Shown: positions 1 through 9,001 of the stretch, piece after piece
Numbering within the stretch: position 1 is the first letter of the stretch
Layout: each line of letters starts with the position of its first letter
Source: Nitrospira sp.
GTDB taxonomy: Bacteria; Nitrospirota; Nitrospiria; Nitrospirales; Nitrospiraceae
DNA: 64,000 bases
Direction of reading: 5' to 3'
Assembly (NCBI GenBank): GCA_018242725.1
Contig: JAFEBI010000006.1
Location: 134,539-198,538, forward strand
Made by a program: the position numbers and the translations under genes
Notes under the pieces: generated by a model
Told to the model about the DNA's origin: nothing
The model's database searches: none
The model's input: the letters and a program-made list of their open reading frames with translations, nothing else

Positions 1-486
1 TACAGGCGAAAAAAAGGGAGCGGCCATCACCGTGATTTTTTAACCGTGGGCGGCATGGGGCATGCTTCCCACATTGCGCTCGGTATTGCGCTTCAACAGC
101 CAGACCGTTCGGTCTATTGTTTGGATGGAGATGGAGCGATGCTGATGCATATGGGCGCCCTTTCCCTTAATGGAACACTGAAACCGAGAAACTTCAGGCA
201 CATTATCCTGAACAATGGAGCGCATGATTCAGTCGGGGGGCAACCGACTGTGGGATTGGCGATCGACTTTCTCGGTATTGCTCGCGCATCCGGTTACGGA
301 CAAGTCTTACGAGCTCAGACCAAACAGGAGCTTCAGAGTAGCCTCACAGACCTCAAACGTTCGAGCGGACCTAGTTTACTGGAGATTCGTGTGCGTCGAG
401 GGGCCAGAAAAGATTTGGGTCGACCGGCTACGACACCCATTCAGAACAAGCGGGCATTCATGGATTTTATCGGATCTCAGGGATAG
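1..486 (+). CDS. Phosphonopyruvate decarboxylase-like thiamine-diphosphate enzyme (3' part)
   Basis: This is the C-terminal 161 residues of a thiamine-diphosphate (ThDP) enzyme; the reading frame is open from the first base, so the start lies outside the window. The fragment has the ThDP/Mg-binding signature GDGAM (about residues 43-47) followed about 26 residues later by NN, and the sequence GGMGHASHIALG, which is typical of phosphonopyruvate and sulfopyruvate decarboxylases. Members of that family decarboxylate 3-phosphonopyruvate to phosphonoacetaldehyde in phosphonate biosynthesis. The substrate cannot be fixed from this half alone, because sulfopyruvate decarboxylase beta subunits look alike. 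It ends 66 bases before the convergent truA. The family is fairly sure, the exact substrate is not. Confidence 0.8.
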   Translation, partial: YRRKKGSGHHRDFLTVGGMGHASHIALGIALQQPDRSVYCLDGDGAMLMHMGALSLNGTLKPRNFRHIILNNGAHDSVGGQPTVGLAIDFLGIARASGYGQVLRAQTKQELQSSLTDLKRSSGPSLLEIRVRRGARKDLGRPATTPIQNKRAFMDFIGSQG

Positions 487-552
487 CGCCTCCATCAGGG
501 GGTGCCGTCGGTGCTTCCACGTACTCACGGTTATGTCTTGACCGCTTCCGGT

Positions 553-1290
553 TCAGTCGTAGTCAACTCGCACTAAAAACAGTCCCTGCGGCGGTGCTGT
601 TTTTCCGGCAGCCGAGCGGTTTCGTGTATTGAGGATGGTAGCGAGACTTTCTGGTGCACGCTTATTCAGTCCGACCTCTACGAGAGTTCCAACGATAGAA
701 CGGATCATCTGTTTTAAAAAGCGATCTGCATACACCGCAATCCGCAGTCGGTCACCTTCCCGAAAAACCGTGAATTGCTGTAGATGGCAGATGGGATCGT
801 CGTTGTCCGTCGGCTGTGTCTGGAACGAAGAAAAGTCATGGGTCCCAACTAAGGTGATCCCGGCGGTACTCATGGCCTCGTCGTCAAGGGACTGGTGAAT
901 GTGCCACCAATAGGCGCGTTCAATGGCGGGGCGCTCTGATCGATTGAGGATGTGGTATTCGTATAGTTTGCCCTTGGCCGAATGCCTGGCATGGAATGAG
1001 TCTGGCATGGGCTCAACCGATCTGACTACGATGTTCTCAGGAAGGTGTGCGTTCAGGGCTCTCGTCCATTCGCGCGGAGTCATCTCACGGTTGATGCGGA
1101 AGCTGGCAACCTGTCCCAGGGCATGCACTCCAGAATCCGTCCGTCCGGCACCAATAACCGGCACGGTGATCTGTGTGACACCGAAGATGGCAGTTTCAAC
1201 GGCTGCCTGAATGGTCGGCTGGTCTGGCTGACGTTGCCAGCCAGCATAGGCTGTGCCGTCATATTCGAGGGTGAGCTTGATGATGGACAT
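553..1290 (-). CDS. truA: tRNA pseudouridine(38-40) synthase TruA
   Basis: The 245-residue protein has the normal TruA length. The N-terminus (YDGTAYAGWQRQ) and the catalytic motif GRTDSGVHALGQ, with the nucleophilic aspartate at residue 52, are intact. TruA converts uridines 38-40 in the anticodon arm of many tRNAs to pseudouridine in the cytoplasm. It is convergent with the decarboxylase-like gene on its 3' side. The amidase gene on the same strand ends 42 bases upstream of its start, so the two may be co-transcribed. Confidence 0.96.
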   Translation of the reverse strand: MSIIKLTLEYDGTAYAGWQRQPDQPTIQAAVETAIFGVTQITVPVIGAGRTDSGVHALGQVASFRINREMTPREWTRALNAHLPENIVVRSVEPMPDSFHARHSAKGKLYEYHILNRSERPAIERAYWWHIHQSLDDEAMSTAGITLVGTHDFSSFQTQPTDNDDPICHLQQFTVFREGDRLRIAVYADRFLKQMIRSIVGTLVEVGLNKRAPESLATILNTRNRSAAGKTAPPQGLFLVRVDYD

Positions 1291-1332
1291 GTTCGGACTG
1301 GGCGGTGAAGCAATCGTTTTGCTGGGCGGAAC

Positions 1333-2610
1333 TTAGCGTATATCAGACTTGCCTGCCGAGAGGAAGGCGACAATACCCTGGTAGAGTGATTGGGCAACAT
1401 CCTGGACGAACACCGGTTTATGAAGCAGCTCTTCTTCCGAGGGATTCGAAATATAGGCAATTTCGGCCAGAATACTGGGCATGCTCGTGAATCTCAAGAC
1501 ATAGAAGGGGGCGGTTTTGACGCCATGATCGTCAATTTCATATTGGCCGTTCATCTGAGCCACCATGGCGGCTTTGGCATTCCACGCGAGCTCAAGTGAT
1601 TCTTCAATCTTCTTCGCCGTTAGGAGATCCGCCACCAGATATTCCCACCCAACCCCGGTGTTGCTGAGGGGAGTTCCGTTTTCTCGTGCGGCTACTTCGA
1701 GCGCACGTTGATCCTTGGCCTCTCCAAAGTGATAGATTTCTATTCCTTTGACCGTGCGCGAGGGGTGGGAATTAACATGAATGGAGACAAACAGGTCCGC
1801 TTCACTGCTGTTGGCGAACTTGGTTCGCTCTTCAAGTTCCACAAAGACATCTCGATCACGGGTCATTAAAACTCGAATGCCGGGATGCTTGATCAGGAGC
1901 TTCTTGAGTTGGAGCCCTACCTTGAGCGTAATGTCTTTCTCCTCGGTCTTTCGGACTCCCCGTGCACCCGGATCTTTTCCCCCGTGGCCGGGATCGATCA
2001 CAATGGTGGTGTAACCCTTTGTTCGTGGGGCAACAGGCTGAGGAGCCGTCGGGAACACACGTTTCTGCGTCTCTTGAGGGACACCTGCAAGGCTACGGCT
2101 TTGCTCTATGGGAAGGGTGACATCAATGACTAAGCGTGGAGGATCGGATAAAAGGAAGTGCTTATAGGATTGGAACGAGGTCGTTGGGAGGGAGACAGCC
2201 ACGGCCTGAGAGGTGATTTGAGTGACCATGAAGGGCATGGGGATTGTTCCGTCCAGAGTTTTCTCCTGCGCGGCTTGGCTGAGCCTGGCATCAGGAAGCG
2301 CAATGACCACCCGGCTTGCATTTACTGCCCGTTGTTCAATGACGCTGGTATGACGGTCGAGATCAAGGACGAGCCTGATTTTCTCAGGACTGGTCGTTGC
2401 GCGGACGTTACGGATGGTCACAGGAGCGAGGGAAGCGGTGGTCCCCTTAACATGGCTCTGTTTCGACCCTTGAATCGACAGTGCCCGTGGTTTGTCGGAT
2501 GACCAGGCCACGGCTTGGGGAACCATCCCAGTGGAGAGAGAGAAGAGGGTACCAGCCACGATGAGCGTGAGGGGCTTGAGTGAAAACAGCCGGTGCTCTC
2601 GTTCTTGCAT
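1333..2610 (-). CDS. N-acetylmuramoyl-L-alanine amidase, AMIN plus Amidase_3 (AmiC type)
   Basis: The protein has 425 residues. A hydrophobic N-terminal export signal (about residues 12-35) is followed by an AMIN-like beta-rich domain (about 60-165) and a C-terminal Amidase_3 domain (about 200-415). The zinc site is visible as VIDPGHGGKDPGA, a following glutamate in KTEEKDITL and SIHVNSH; the catalytic glutamate lies in LAEIAYISN. Such enzymes cleave the amide bond between N-acetylmuramic acid and the stem peptide in the periplasm, usually during daughter-cell separation, and the AMIN domain directs them to the division site. The gene is transcribed toward truA, 42 bases away. Confidence 0.93.
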   Translation of the reverse strand: MQEREHRLFSLKPLTLIVAGTLFSLSTGMVPQAVAWSSDKPRALSIQGSKQSHVKGTTASLAPVTIRNVRATTSPEKIRLVLDLDRHTSVIEQRAVNASRVVIALPDARLSQAAQEKTLDGTIPMPFMVTQITSQAVAVSLPTTSFQSYKHFLLSDPPRLVIDVTLPIEQSRSLAGVPQETQKRVFPTAPQPVAPRTKGYTTIVIDPGHGGKDPGARGVRKTEEKDITLKVGLQLKKLLIKHPGIRVLMTRDRDVFVELEERTKFANSSEADLFVSIHVNSHPSRTVKGIEIYHFGEAKDQRALEVAARENGTPLSNTGVGWEYLVADLLTAKKIEESLELAWNAKAAMVAQMNGQYEIDDHGVKTAPFYVLRFTSMPSILAEIAYISNPSEEELLHKPVFVQDVAQSLYQGIVAFLSAGKSDIR

Positions 2611-2747
2611 GGACCCTATGTGGCCCCTTTTCAGTGATAGATGATGGGAAACTATTCTCAGATGTCCGTTCCCTTGTCAAGAACTACGCGAGTTGGATCG
2701 ACGAGATCCCCGGTGACGGTCGATTGACGGCTGTGGTAGCGTGAGGG

Positions 2748-3269
2748 ATGCCGACATACCTGATTATTGATGGGTATAACCTCTTGTCAGGTGGAAGAGC
2801 GCTTTCCGGGCATCGTGAAGCCGCTCGTGAGCAATTGCTGCGTAACTTAGCGAGTTACCGACATCGCAAAAATCATCATATCACCGTCGTGTTTGATGGG
2901 TGGCAGCAGGGCCACCCCACCGAACAACGAGAACATCGGGCTGGGGTACAAGTCATTTATTCCAAGCGGGGAGAGCGCGCCGATCAGGTCATTCAACGAC
3001 TTGCGCGGGAGCATGGTCCCGACTGTGCCGTCGTCAGCTCAGACCATGAAATCGTGAATGCGGCTCGGGCTCACGGAGCCTTTGTTATGAATGCTCAGGA
3101 GTTTGCCTCCAAGTTACGGGCAGCGTCGGTACCAAGCAGGATGGTGCCATACAAAGAACTGGATACAGGTGAAGACCCCTCGGCACGCCGCAGGCCCGAG
3201 AAAAAAGGAAACCCGAGAAAGCTCCCCAAGTCGCAACGGCAGCGCGACCGGCACCTCAAACGATTTTGA
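2748..3269 (+). CDS. NYN-domain RNA-binding protein, YacP/Rae1 family
   Basis: This 173-residue protein begins with YLIIDGYNLLSG, the acidic N-terminal motif of YacP-type NYN (PIN-like) domains. VVFDGW and VVSSDHEI supply further conserved acidic positions. The family includes the Bacillus ribosome-associated endonuclease Rae1, so an RNA-cleaving or RNA-binding role is likely but inferred. The C-terminal 35 residues are very basic (RRRPEKKGNPRK and following) and probably disordered, which fits nucleic-acid binding. It starts 137 bases from the divergent amidase, and its 3' end overlaps the convergent tatD by 14 bases. Confidence 0.85.
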   Translation: MPTYLIIDGYNLLSGGRALSGHREAAREQLLRNLASYRHRKNHHITVVFDGWQQGHPTEQREHRAGVQVIYSKRGERADQVIQRLAREHGPDCAVVSSDHEIVNAARAHGAFVMNAQEFASKLRAASVPSRMVPYKELDTGEDPSARRRPEKKGNPRKLPKSQRQRDRHLKRF

Positions 3270-4023
3270 ATAACCGTTTCGCGTTGCTGCTTGTCTGTTC
3301 GGCAACGTCATCCAACGGCAACCCATGGATGGAGGCTAACTGTTGAGCCACCTGTGAGACGTACGCCGGCTCATTGCGTTTCCCCCGGTAGGGAACAGGG
3401 GTGAGGTATGGACAGTCTGTTTCGATCAACACGCGGTCCATCGGCGTATTTTTAGCGATGTCACGCAGCATCGCGGCATTTGGAAATGTGAGGATGCCCG
3501 AAAAGGACAGATAGAATCCAAGATCCAACGCATCCTTAGCCAGCCAGGCATCACCGGAGAAGCAGTGAAAGACCCCGCCGATTTCGGACGCGTTCTCTTC
3601 TCTTAAAATCGCAATCGTATCATTCTGGGCTTCTCTCGTGTGGATGATCACGGGAAGCCTGAGTTCGCGGGCAAGTTGAATCTGCTCTCGAAATCGCTCG
3701 CGCTGTTCTTTCGGCGAGGAGTGGTTGTAGTGATAGTCTAATCCGATCTCACCGTACGCCACCACATTCTTGTTGGGGGCCAGCTGGCGGAACTCGTCAT
3801 ACCAACCGTCACCAATGTGTTTGACCTCGTGCGGATGGACACCGATCGAGGCATAGACAAACGGATACTGGTCTGCGAGTCGTACGGCCGCATGGCTGGT
3901 GGCCAGATCGCACCCGATGGTGAGGAATGCTTCTACACCGGCTTCTCGTGCCCTGGCGATCATAGCCTCCCGATCGTCGTTGTAGCGCGTGTCGTCGAGA
4001 TGCGTATGGGTATCGATCAGCAT
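3256..4023 (-). CDS. tatD: TatD family metal-dependent hydrolase/DNase
   Basis: The protein has 255 residues, the usual TatD length. The metal ligands are all present: DTHTHLDD at the N-terminus, GEIGLDYH, IIHTREA, FHCFSG and ETDCPYLTP. TatD proteins are TIM-barrel, divalent-metal nucleases with 3'-5' exonuclease or deoxyribonuclease activity, linked to DNA repair and quality control. The substrate of this copy cannot be told from sequence. The gene overlaps the convergent NYN gene at its 3' end and lies 69 bases downstream of the DAHP synthase gene on the same strand. Confidence 0.93.
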   Translation of the reverse strand: MLIDTHTHLDDTRYNDDREAMIARAREAGVEAFLTIGCDLATSHAAVRLADQYPFVYASIGVHPHEVKHIGDGWYDEFRQLAPNKNVVAYGEIGLDYHYNHSSPKEQRERFREQIQLARELRLPVIIHTREAQNDTIAILREENASEIGGVFHCFSGDAWLAKDALDLGFYLSFSGILTFPNAAMLRDIAKNTPMDRVLIETDCPYLTPVPYRGKRNEPAYVSQVAQQLASIHGLPLDDVAEQTSSNAKRLFKIV

Positions 4024-4092
4024 TTATAGATCTTACCACGAGAGGATTGTGTGATGGATATATCTGGGCGAGGGGATGAGAGAGGAAACCAC

Positions 4093-5154
4093 TCAGGAGA
4101 CTGGCTTGGGAGTGATCGCAGCTGCGAGTTCATGCAGCAGGTGTTCTGTCTCGTCCCAACCGAGACAGGCATCGGTAATAGAGACACCGTGCTGAAGGAC
4201 CACACCTTCTTTCCAGGCTTGTTTGCCTGGGTTTAGGTTGCTTTCGAGCATGAGCCCCATGATGGTCTGGCGGCCTTCGCGGAACTGCCGCAGGACCTCT
4301 TGGGCGACGAATCCTTGGCGGGTATGATCTTTCTTCGAGTTGTCGTGCGAACAATCGATCATGATAGGACGGGCAATGTCTTCCCCTGCGACGGCCGCTT
4401 CGGCTTTGGCGACGTGTTCTGCTTCGTAGTTGGTTTTTCCACCTCCGCCACGGAGTACGATATGGCGATCGGGGTTGCCCATAGTTCTGATGATCGCGGT
4501 CTGTCCATCGGCATTGATGCCGACGAAATGATGTGACGTGCGAGCGGATGTCATGGCATTGACGGCGACATGGAGACTACCCTCAGTGCCGTTCTTAAAC
4601 CCAACCGGCATAGAAACTCCGCTGGCCATTTCTCGATGGGTTTGGCTTTCGGTCGTGCGAGCTCCGATGGCCGCCCAACTGATGAGATCGGCGACGTACT
4701 GCGGACTGATCGGATCCAGTAGCTCTGTCCCACAGGGGAGGCCCAATTGATTGATCTTGAGGAGAATTGCCCTCGCTAACTCCACTCCCATTGCGATATC
4801 GCAGGTTCCGTCGAGATGCGGGTCATTGATGAGGCCTTTCCATCCGACCGTGGTCCTCGGTTTTTCGAAGTAGGTCCGCATCACGATCAGAAGGCGATCA
4901 CGCAGGGCATCAGCGACCGGTTTCAGTTTGGCGGCATATTCGTATGCGGCATTGGGATCGTGGATCGAGCAGGGGCCTACGATAATCAGGAGCCGGTCGC
5001 GGTCCTCTCCATGAAGAATGCGGCGAATCGCCTCTCTGGTTTCTACGACGAGCGCCGCGGCCTGATCAGTCATCGGGAGTTTTGTCTTGATGGCGCGCGG
5101 AGAGGGCAGCGCTTTAATTTCGATTACGTGTTGATTGTCGATTGGTCTATTCAT
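4093..5154 (-). CDS. aroG: 3-deoxy-7-phosphoheptulonate synthase, class I (AroG/F/H type)
   Basis: This 353-residue enzyme condenses phosphoenolpyruvate and erythrose 4-phosphate, the first step of the shikimate route to aromatic amino acids. Family signatures are IVGPCSIHDP, FEKPRTTVGWKG, ELLDPISPQY, AIGARTTESQTHRE and the metal-binding DCSHDNS. Length and motifs match the class I-alpha enzymes, which are usually feedback-inhibited by one aromatic amino acid; which one is not visible. No leader peptide or attenuator was seen in the 176 bases upstream. Confidence 0.95.
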   Translation of the reverse strand: MNRPIDNQHVIEIKALPSPRAIKTKLPMTDQAAALVVETREAIRRILHGEDRDRLLIIVGPCSIHDPNAAYEYAAKLKPVADALRDRLLIVMRTYFEKPRTTVGWKGLINDPHLDGTCDIAMGVELARAILLKINQLGLPCGTELLDPISPQYVADLISWAAIGARTTESQTHREMASGVSMPVGFKNGTEGSLHVAVNAMTSARTSHHFVGINADGQTAIIRTMGNPDRHIVLRGGGGKTNYEAEHVAKAEAAVAGEDIARPIMIDCSHDNSKKDHTRQGFVAQEVLRQFREGRQTIMGLMLESNLNPGKQAWKEGVVLQHGVSITDACLGWDETEHLLHELAAAITPKPVS

Positions 5155-5330
5155 ACATGCTCATGTCCTTGCGAGCGGTCTGAACCGCCTTGGTCTTGAG
5201 GGGGGGTAGCACTGTATCGAATCACGTCCCAAAAGTCCATATCGATTGCCGGCAGAGCTAGACAGAGTCATCTGACGGCTAGATTCAGGGGTTCTTGCAA
5301 TTCTGACCGACGGGTGCCTATTCTATCGTT

Positions 5331-5660
5331 ATGTCGTTGAGAAGGCTCAGATATCTCACACCCTTCCTCCGCCTAGGAGTGGCGGTGGGGATGATCTGTA
5401 TCATCCTGGGGCTGGCGCCATTTTCCGTGGCCCAGGATGTTCACCATGAATTGGCCTCTGCCGATACGGATGGGCATGAACATTCGGACACCGACATCTG
5501 TCAGTGGGTCCAGCACCATATTGCCGGGTCGGTTGATCTGGATGTTCCGCGGTTTGCTATCTGTGACGTGGTTCGGCACCAGGAACTCCCTTCTGAATCC
5601 ATTCTCCTATCATCGACGCTCTTGTTCATCGGCCCTTCCCGCGCCCCTCCACAAGTATAG
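5331..5660 (+). CDS. Small His-rich secreted protein beside a TonB receptor
   Basis: The 109-residue protein has an N-terminal hydrophobic segment (about residues 14-34, ending SVAQD) that looks like a signal peptide. The mature part is short and rich in His, Asp and Cys: VHHELASADTDGHEHSDTDICQWVQHH. The run of possible metal ligands, and its place 113 bases upstream of a TonB-dependent receptor, suggest a periplasmic metal-binding accessory. It resembles small DUF2946-like proteins near metal-uptake genes, but I am not certain of the family. Function is inferred from context only. Confidence 0.6.
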   Translation: MSLRRLRYLTPFLRLGVAVGMICIILGLAPFSVAQDVHHELASADTDGHEHSDTDICQWVQHHIAGSVDLDVPRFAICDVVRHQELPSESILLSSTLLFIGPSRAPPQV

Positions 5661-5773
5661 CTGAACGATCATATTCAATAGGCAGGATGGGTTGATTGGG
5701 CACGCGGTCTGCGTACGTCTTTTCTACCCCTTCTGTTTCATCACCAGTGGATTTGTGAGCGGGGAGGGACACG

Positions 5774-8191
5774 ATGGATTCGTTTGTGAGATGTGTGTTG
5801 AATGGGATGGTTGGATTGACTGTCGCCGCAGGCATATGTGGAACGTGCTCCGTCAGCTACGCTGAGGATCAGGAGTCGACCAAGACGATTAAGGGGGTTG
5901 TCCAAAACCAAGACCTTCGACGGGTATCGCAAGCAGTCGTCGAGATCAAGAATCAAGAAGGAGACATCATCTCGTCCGGGGTGTCGAATGATGCCGGAGA
6001 GTTTAAGATGACCCTATCTGAAGGCGGTACGTATTCCGTCAGTGCCGTGCAGGAAACGTATCGGAGCGAATATGTGGTGCTGACGGTGGGGGAGGGATCC
6101 CTGAAACCGGTCACCCTGACCCTTTCACAGACCAAGGAAGTGTCACTGGAGGTGGTGTCTCCCATGCCGCCTATCCAGACTAAAGCATCCAGTGAAACCT
6201 ATTCACTCAGTCGAAAAGAAATCGATATCCTTCCGCGTGGGAACAACAATGACTTACACGATGTGTTGCTGACGATCCCTGGCGCGGCCTATGGGTCGCT
6301 CAAACAGGTCCATATCAGACAGGACCATGCAAATCTTCAACTCAGGATCGACGGAGTGCCAATTCCCGATACGGTTTCCTCGACATTTTCCGACGTGATT
6401 TCTCCACGGGCGTGGGAGCGGGCCGATATTGTGCTGGGTGGGATGGAAGCCAATGTGGGCAACAAAACAGCGGCACTGATCGACATTACGACGAAGAGCG
6501 GGACGAAACCGGCGTTTGGATCAGTCCAGATGTTTGGTGGGTCGAACAAGACGATTAACCCATCATTTGAGTATGGAGGCACGATCGGCGAGAAGTTTCG
6601 CTATTACTTCTTGAATAGTTATACGGCGACCAATCGAGGCATCGAGCCTCCGACCGTCGGGCACTCTATTTTTCACGATCAGAGCGAGCGGAACCAGACG
6701 ATGTTTCGCGGTGACTATCAGTACGACAATAACAATAATATTACTCTGTTGTTCTTGAACTCCATCGCGAAGTATCAGATCCCGACGTTCCCTGGATTTG
6801 CGGCGAACCCGACTATTCTCGGTTTGTTACCCGGAGGGTTTACGCCGGTGCCGTCGGAAATGGTGAATGAAAACCAGAAAGAGAATAATCAGTATGGCCA
6901 TCTGGTGTGGCGGCATGACATCAACAGCAAGAATTTTTTCAGCTTGGCCGGATATTTCCGCCACACGAGAGCCACCTTTCGAACAGATCCGCTGAATGTT
7001 CTTGCCTATGTGCCGAATGTGGAAGAACCCTTCTCGGCCGGCAGCCAAGACCGGATCGGTTATTCTGGTGGTGTGCGCATGGATTACACCTACGTGCATA
7101 GCAAAGAACATTTGATTAAAGCTGGGTTCCAGATCGATCGAACCCAGGCGATCAATAAGACGAGACTGTTTACCTTTCTTGATGATGGTGTAGGAAACCC
7201 GACCGGAGGTGTGATCAACGCCGGCGGCGACAATCGGTTAATTGGGTGGCGACAGGAGTTCTGGATTCAAGATCAGTGGTCACCGAATGAGCATTGGACT
7301 TTCAACCTCGGAGTCCGCGCCGATGTCGTGCAGTATCAGCGTGACGAAGCACAAATCAGCCCTCGACTTGGTGTTACGTACCGATACAACCCCGCCCATG
7401 CCTTCCATGCGTTCTATGGGCGCATGTTTACCCCTCCGAATCTCGAGCGGGTTGCTTTTGCCAGTTTGAATACGGAAGGAACTAAGGCGGCTCCGGAAGA
7501 TGCCACCGATAATCAGCCGCGGGCGGAGCGGGCCCATTACTTCCAAATCGGCAGTGTCCATGCACTCACGGATTGGGCGACCCTCCAGCTTACGGGGTAT
7601 TACAAGCTCGCCAATTATCTTTCTGACTCAGCCCAATTAGGAACGACTCCCTTGCTGAACTATATTGCCTTTGAACGGGGATGGACCAGGGGGGCCGATG
7701 CCGCACTCAAGGTCTGGTTCATGGAGAACCTGACGGGTCGCGGCAATATTGCCTGGGGACAGTGTAAGGGCTATGGTTTGCAGTCCGGGCACAATCTAGT
7801 GCATCTTGAAGAGATCGCCGATATCAATTCGCGTAGCGGCGTCTATTGCGACCATCAGCAGACGCTGACAGCATCGGGGATCCTGAGTTACCAGTTATTC
7901 GATCGGACAACCTTCACTGGGCAGGTTCTCTTTGCGTCGGGGTTGCGGGCGGCAGAAGAAGGTGCAAAGACTAACTCGAGCCATAGTCCCAGCTATACGA
8001 TCTACAACTTTTCGATTAGCCATGTCATTCCATTGCCCTGGCACGGCCAGAAGTTCTTGATCGGGTTTGATATCGTAAATGCGTTGGACCAAAAATATTT
8101 CATCAACCAGGGCGAAGGCAGTATCGGTCTTGGGGTATCCCATGCCGGTATGCCGCGGTCCTTCTTCTTTCGCGGGCAATGGTTCTTCTAG
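5774..8191 (+). CDS. TonB-dependent outer-membrane receptor with N-terminal carboxypeptidase-regulatory-like domain
   Basis: The 805-residue protein has a signal peptide (about 1-30), a carboxypeptidase-regulatory-like beta domain (about 38-120), a plug domain (about 140-245, with LRIDGVPIPDT and DIVLGGMEANVG) and a long beta barrel ending in aromatic residues (FRGQWFF), as outer-membrane barrels do. Such receptors import scarce ligands (siderophores, metal chelates, cobalamin, sugars) using TonB energy. The small His-rich protein upstream and a TonB-C-like protein downstream suggest a metal ligand, but no sequence feature fixes the substrate. A long palindromic repeat begins 3 bases after the stop codon. 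No riboswitch was seen upstream. Confidence 0.92.
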   Translation: MDSFVRCVLNGMVGLTVAAGICGTCSVSYAEDQESTKTIKGVVQNQDLRRVSQAVVEIKNQEGDIISSGVSNDAGEFKMTLSEGGTYSVSAVQETYRSEYVVLTVGEGSLKPVTLTLSQTKEVSLEVVSPMPPIQTKASSETYSLSRKEIDILPRGNNNDLHDVLLTIPGAAYGSLKQVHIRQDHANLQLRIDGVPIPDTVSSTFSDVISPRAWERADIVLGGMEANVGNKTAALIDITTKSGTKPAFGSVQMFGGSNKTINPSFEYGGTIGEKFRYYFLNSYTATNRGIEPPTVGHSIFHDQSERNQTMFRGDYQYDNNNNITLLFLNSIAKYQIPTFPGFAANPTILGLLPGGFTPVPSEMVNENQKENNQYGHLVWRHDINSKNFFSLAGYFRHTRATFRTDPLNVLAYVPNVEEPFSAGSQDRIGYSGGVRMDYTYVHSKEHLIKAGFQIDRTQAINKTRLFTFLDDGVGNPTGGVINAGGDNRLIGWRQEFWIQDQWSPNEHWTFNLGVRADVVQYQRDEAQISPRLGVTYRYNPAHAFHAFYGRMFTPPNLERVAFASLNTEGTKAAPEDATDNQPRAERAHYFQIGSVHALTDWATLQLTGYYKLANYLSDSAQLGTTPLLNYIAFERGWTRGADAALKVWFMENLTGRGNIAWGQCKGYGLQSGHNLVHLEEIADINSRSGVYCDHQQTLTASGILSYQLFDRTTFTGQVLFASGLRAAEEGAKTNSSHSPSYTIYNFSISHVIPLPWHGQKFLIGFDIVNALDQKYFINQGEGSIGLGVSHAGMPRSFFFRGQWFF

Positions 8192-8193
8192 TC

Positions 8194-8298
8194 GGATGCG
8201 GAAACGGGCCATCAACTGCGTTCTCGACTTGTGCGGATCCTCAACGTACCCCAGAAGGGTACGCCTCCGGCCTTGTTGAGTGGCCCGTTTGAGCATCC
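8194..8298. repeat. Palindromic intergenic repeat, copy 1
   Basis: This is a 105-base imperfect palindrome directly after the receptor stop codon. The outer arms are GGATGC / GCATCC, then AAACGGGCCA / TGGCCCGTTT (10 perfect pairs), then TCAAC / GTTGA. An inner hairpin CGTACCC-CAGAA-GGGTACG lies at 8245-8263. A second element with the same architecture but different arm bases lies at 48544-48665, so pairing is conserved rather than sequence. It could act as a terminator or mRNA 3'-end stabiliser, or be a REP-like mobile repeat. Confidence 0.8.
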
Positions 8299-8326
8299 GA
8301 TCGCCGATAGCGTAGAATGAGAAATC

Positions 8327-8752
8327 ATGCGAGATATTTATAGACTGCTCTTTGCCGTTGTCTTGACGTGGCCGCCTGCGCTTGCAACTGCAGGCGACGA
8401 AGCCACCCATGAGAGTGATCACCAGGAAGATGTGCTGGAACTTCCTGAGGTTCATGTTCACGGTCTGTCGTTGAATAAAGATCAGCAGTTAGGCCCTGTG
8501 GCCAAGTCCACACCTTGGCCCGCTATTCCCCCTTCGCTCAACGGACAGGAGATCGATGATTGGATGAAGGCTCGCCTGTTGGTCTCCAAGCATGCCAGGG
8601 TCACCGTTGTGGTGCTGGAACCTTGTAAACACCGCGAGCTGACGGCTGCCGGAGTCAAGGCGCTCGGACGGTGGACATTCGATCCTCAAATGAAGGGCGA
8701 TGATCCGATCGATGGTGAGCTGACGGTCCGTATTCATTTTCGCACGCGGTGA
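8327..8752 (+). CDS. Periplasmic protein with TonB C-terminal-like domain
   Basis: The 141-residue protein starts with a short hydrophobic signal (residues 5-21). The C-terminal 70 residues (VVVLEPCKHRE, AAGVKALGRWTFDP, GELTVRIHF) follow the pattern of TonB/energy-transducer C-terminal domains, in which a conserved Trp-Phe-Pro stretch precedes a final beta strand. It has no long proline-rich linker, so it is not a full TonB. It may dock to the preceding receptor or be a periplasmic partner of it. Histidines in the linker (HESDHQED, EVHVHG) suggest metal binding. Function is inferred. Confidence 0.6.
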   Translation: MRDIYRLLFAVVLTWPPALATAGDEATHESDHQEDVLELPEVHVHGLSLNKDQQLGPVAKSTPWPAIPPSLNGQEIDDWMKARLLVSKHARVTVVVLEPCKHRELTAAGVKALGRWTFDPQMKGDDPIDGELTVRIHFRTR

Positions 8753-9001
8753 CTGACGCCGAGACCATCAAAGCTCAGATGGAAGGCGACCCCACGCACC
8801 CAATCAGTCTTGCATTGTGATCAAGGTTTGTACGTGGTTACCCGCGCGCTTGTTTGATTCCATATCGGTCATGGGCTGTTTTTTACCCTGATCATCGTTC
8901 CAGCGTATCAGACTCACCTTTGTAATCTACTCGGGTAACGATTATCATTTAGGAATGCTGTTCCAGCGTTGAACAGACAAGATGTCAGCTATGTAGGGGA
9001 G

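Noticed and set aside
5661..5773. Regulatory element between the small secreted protein and the TonB receptor
   Set aside because: There is no Fur- or Zur-like palindrome clear enough to call.
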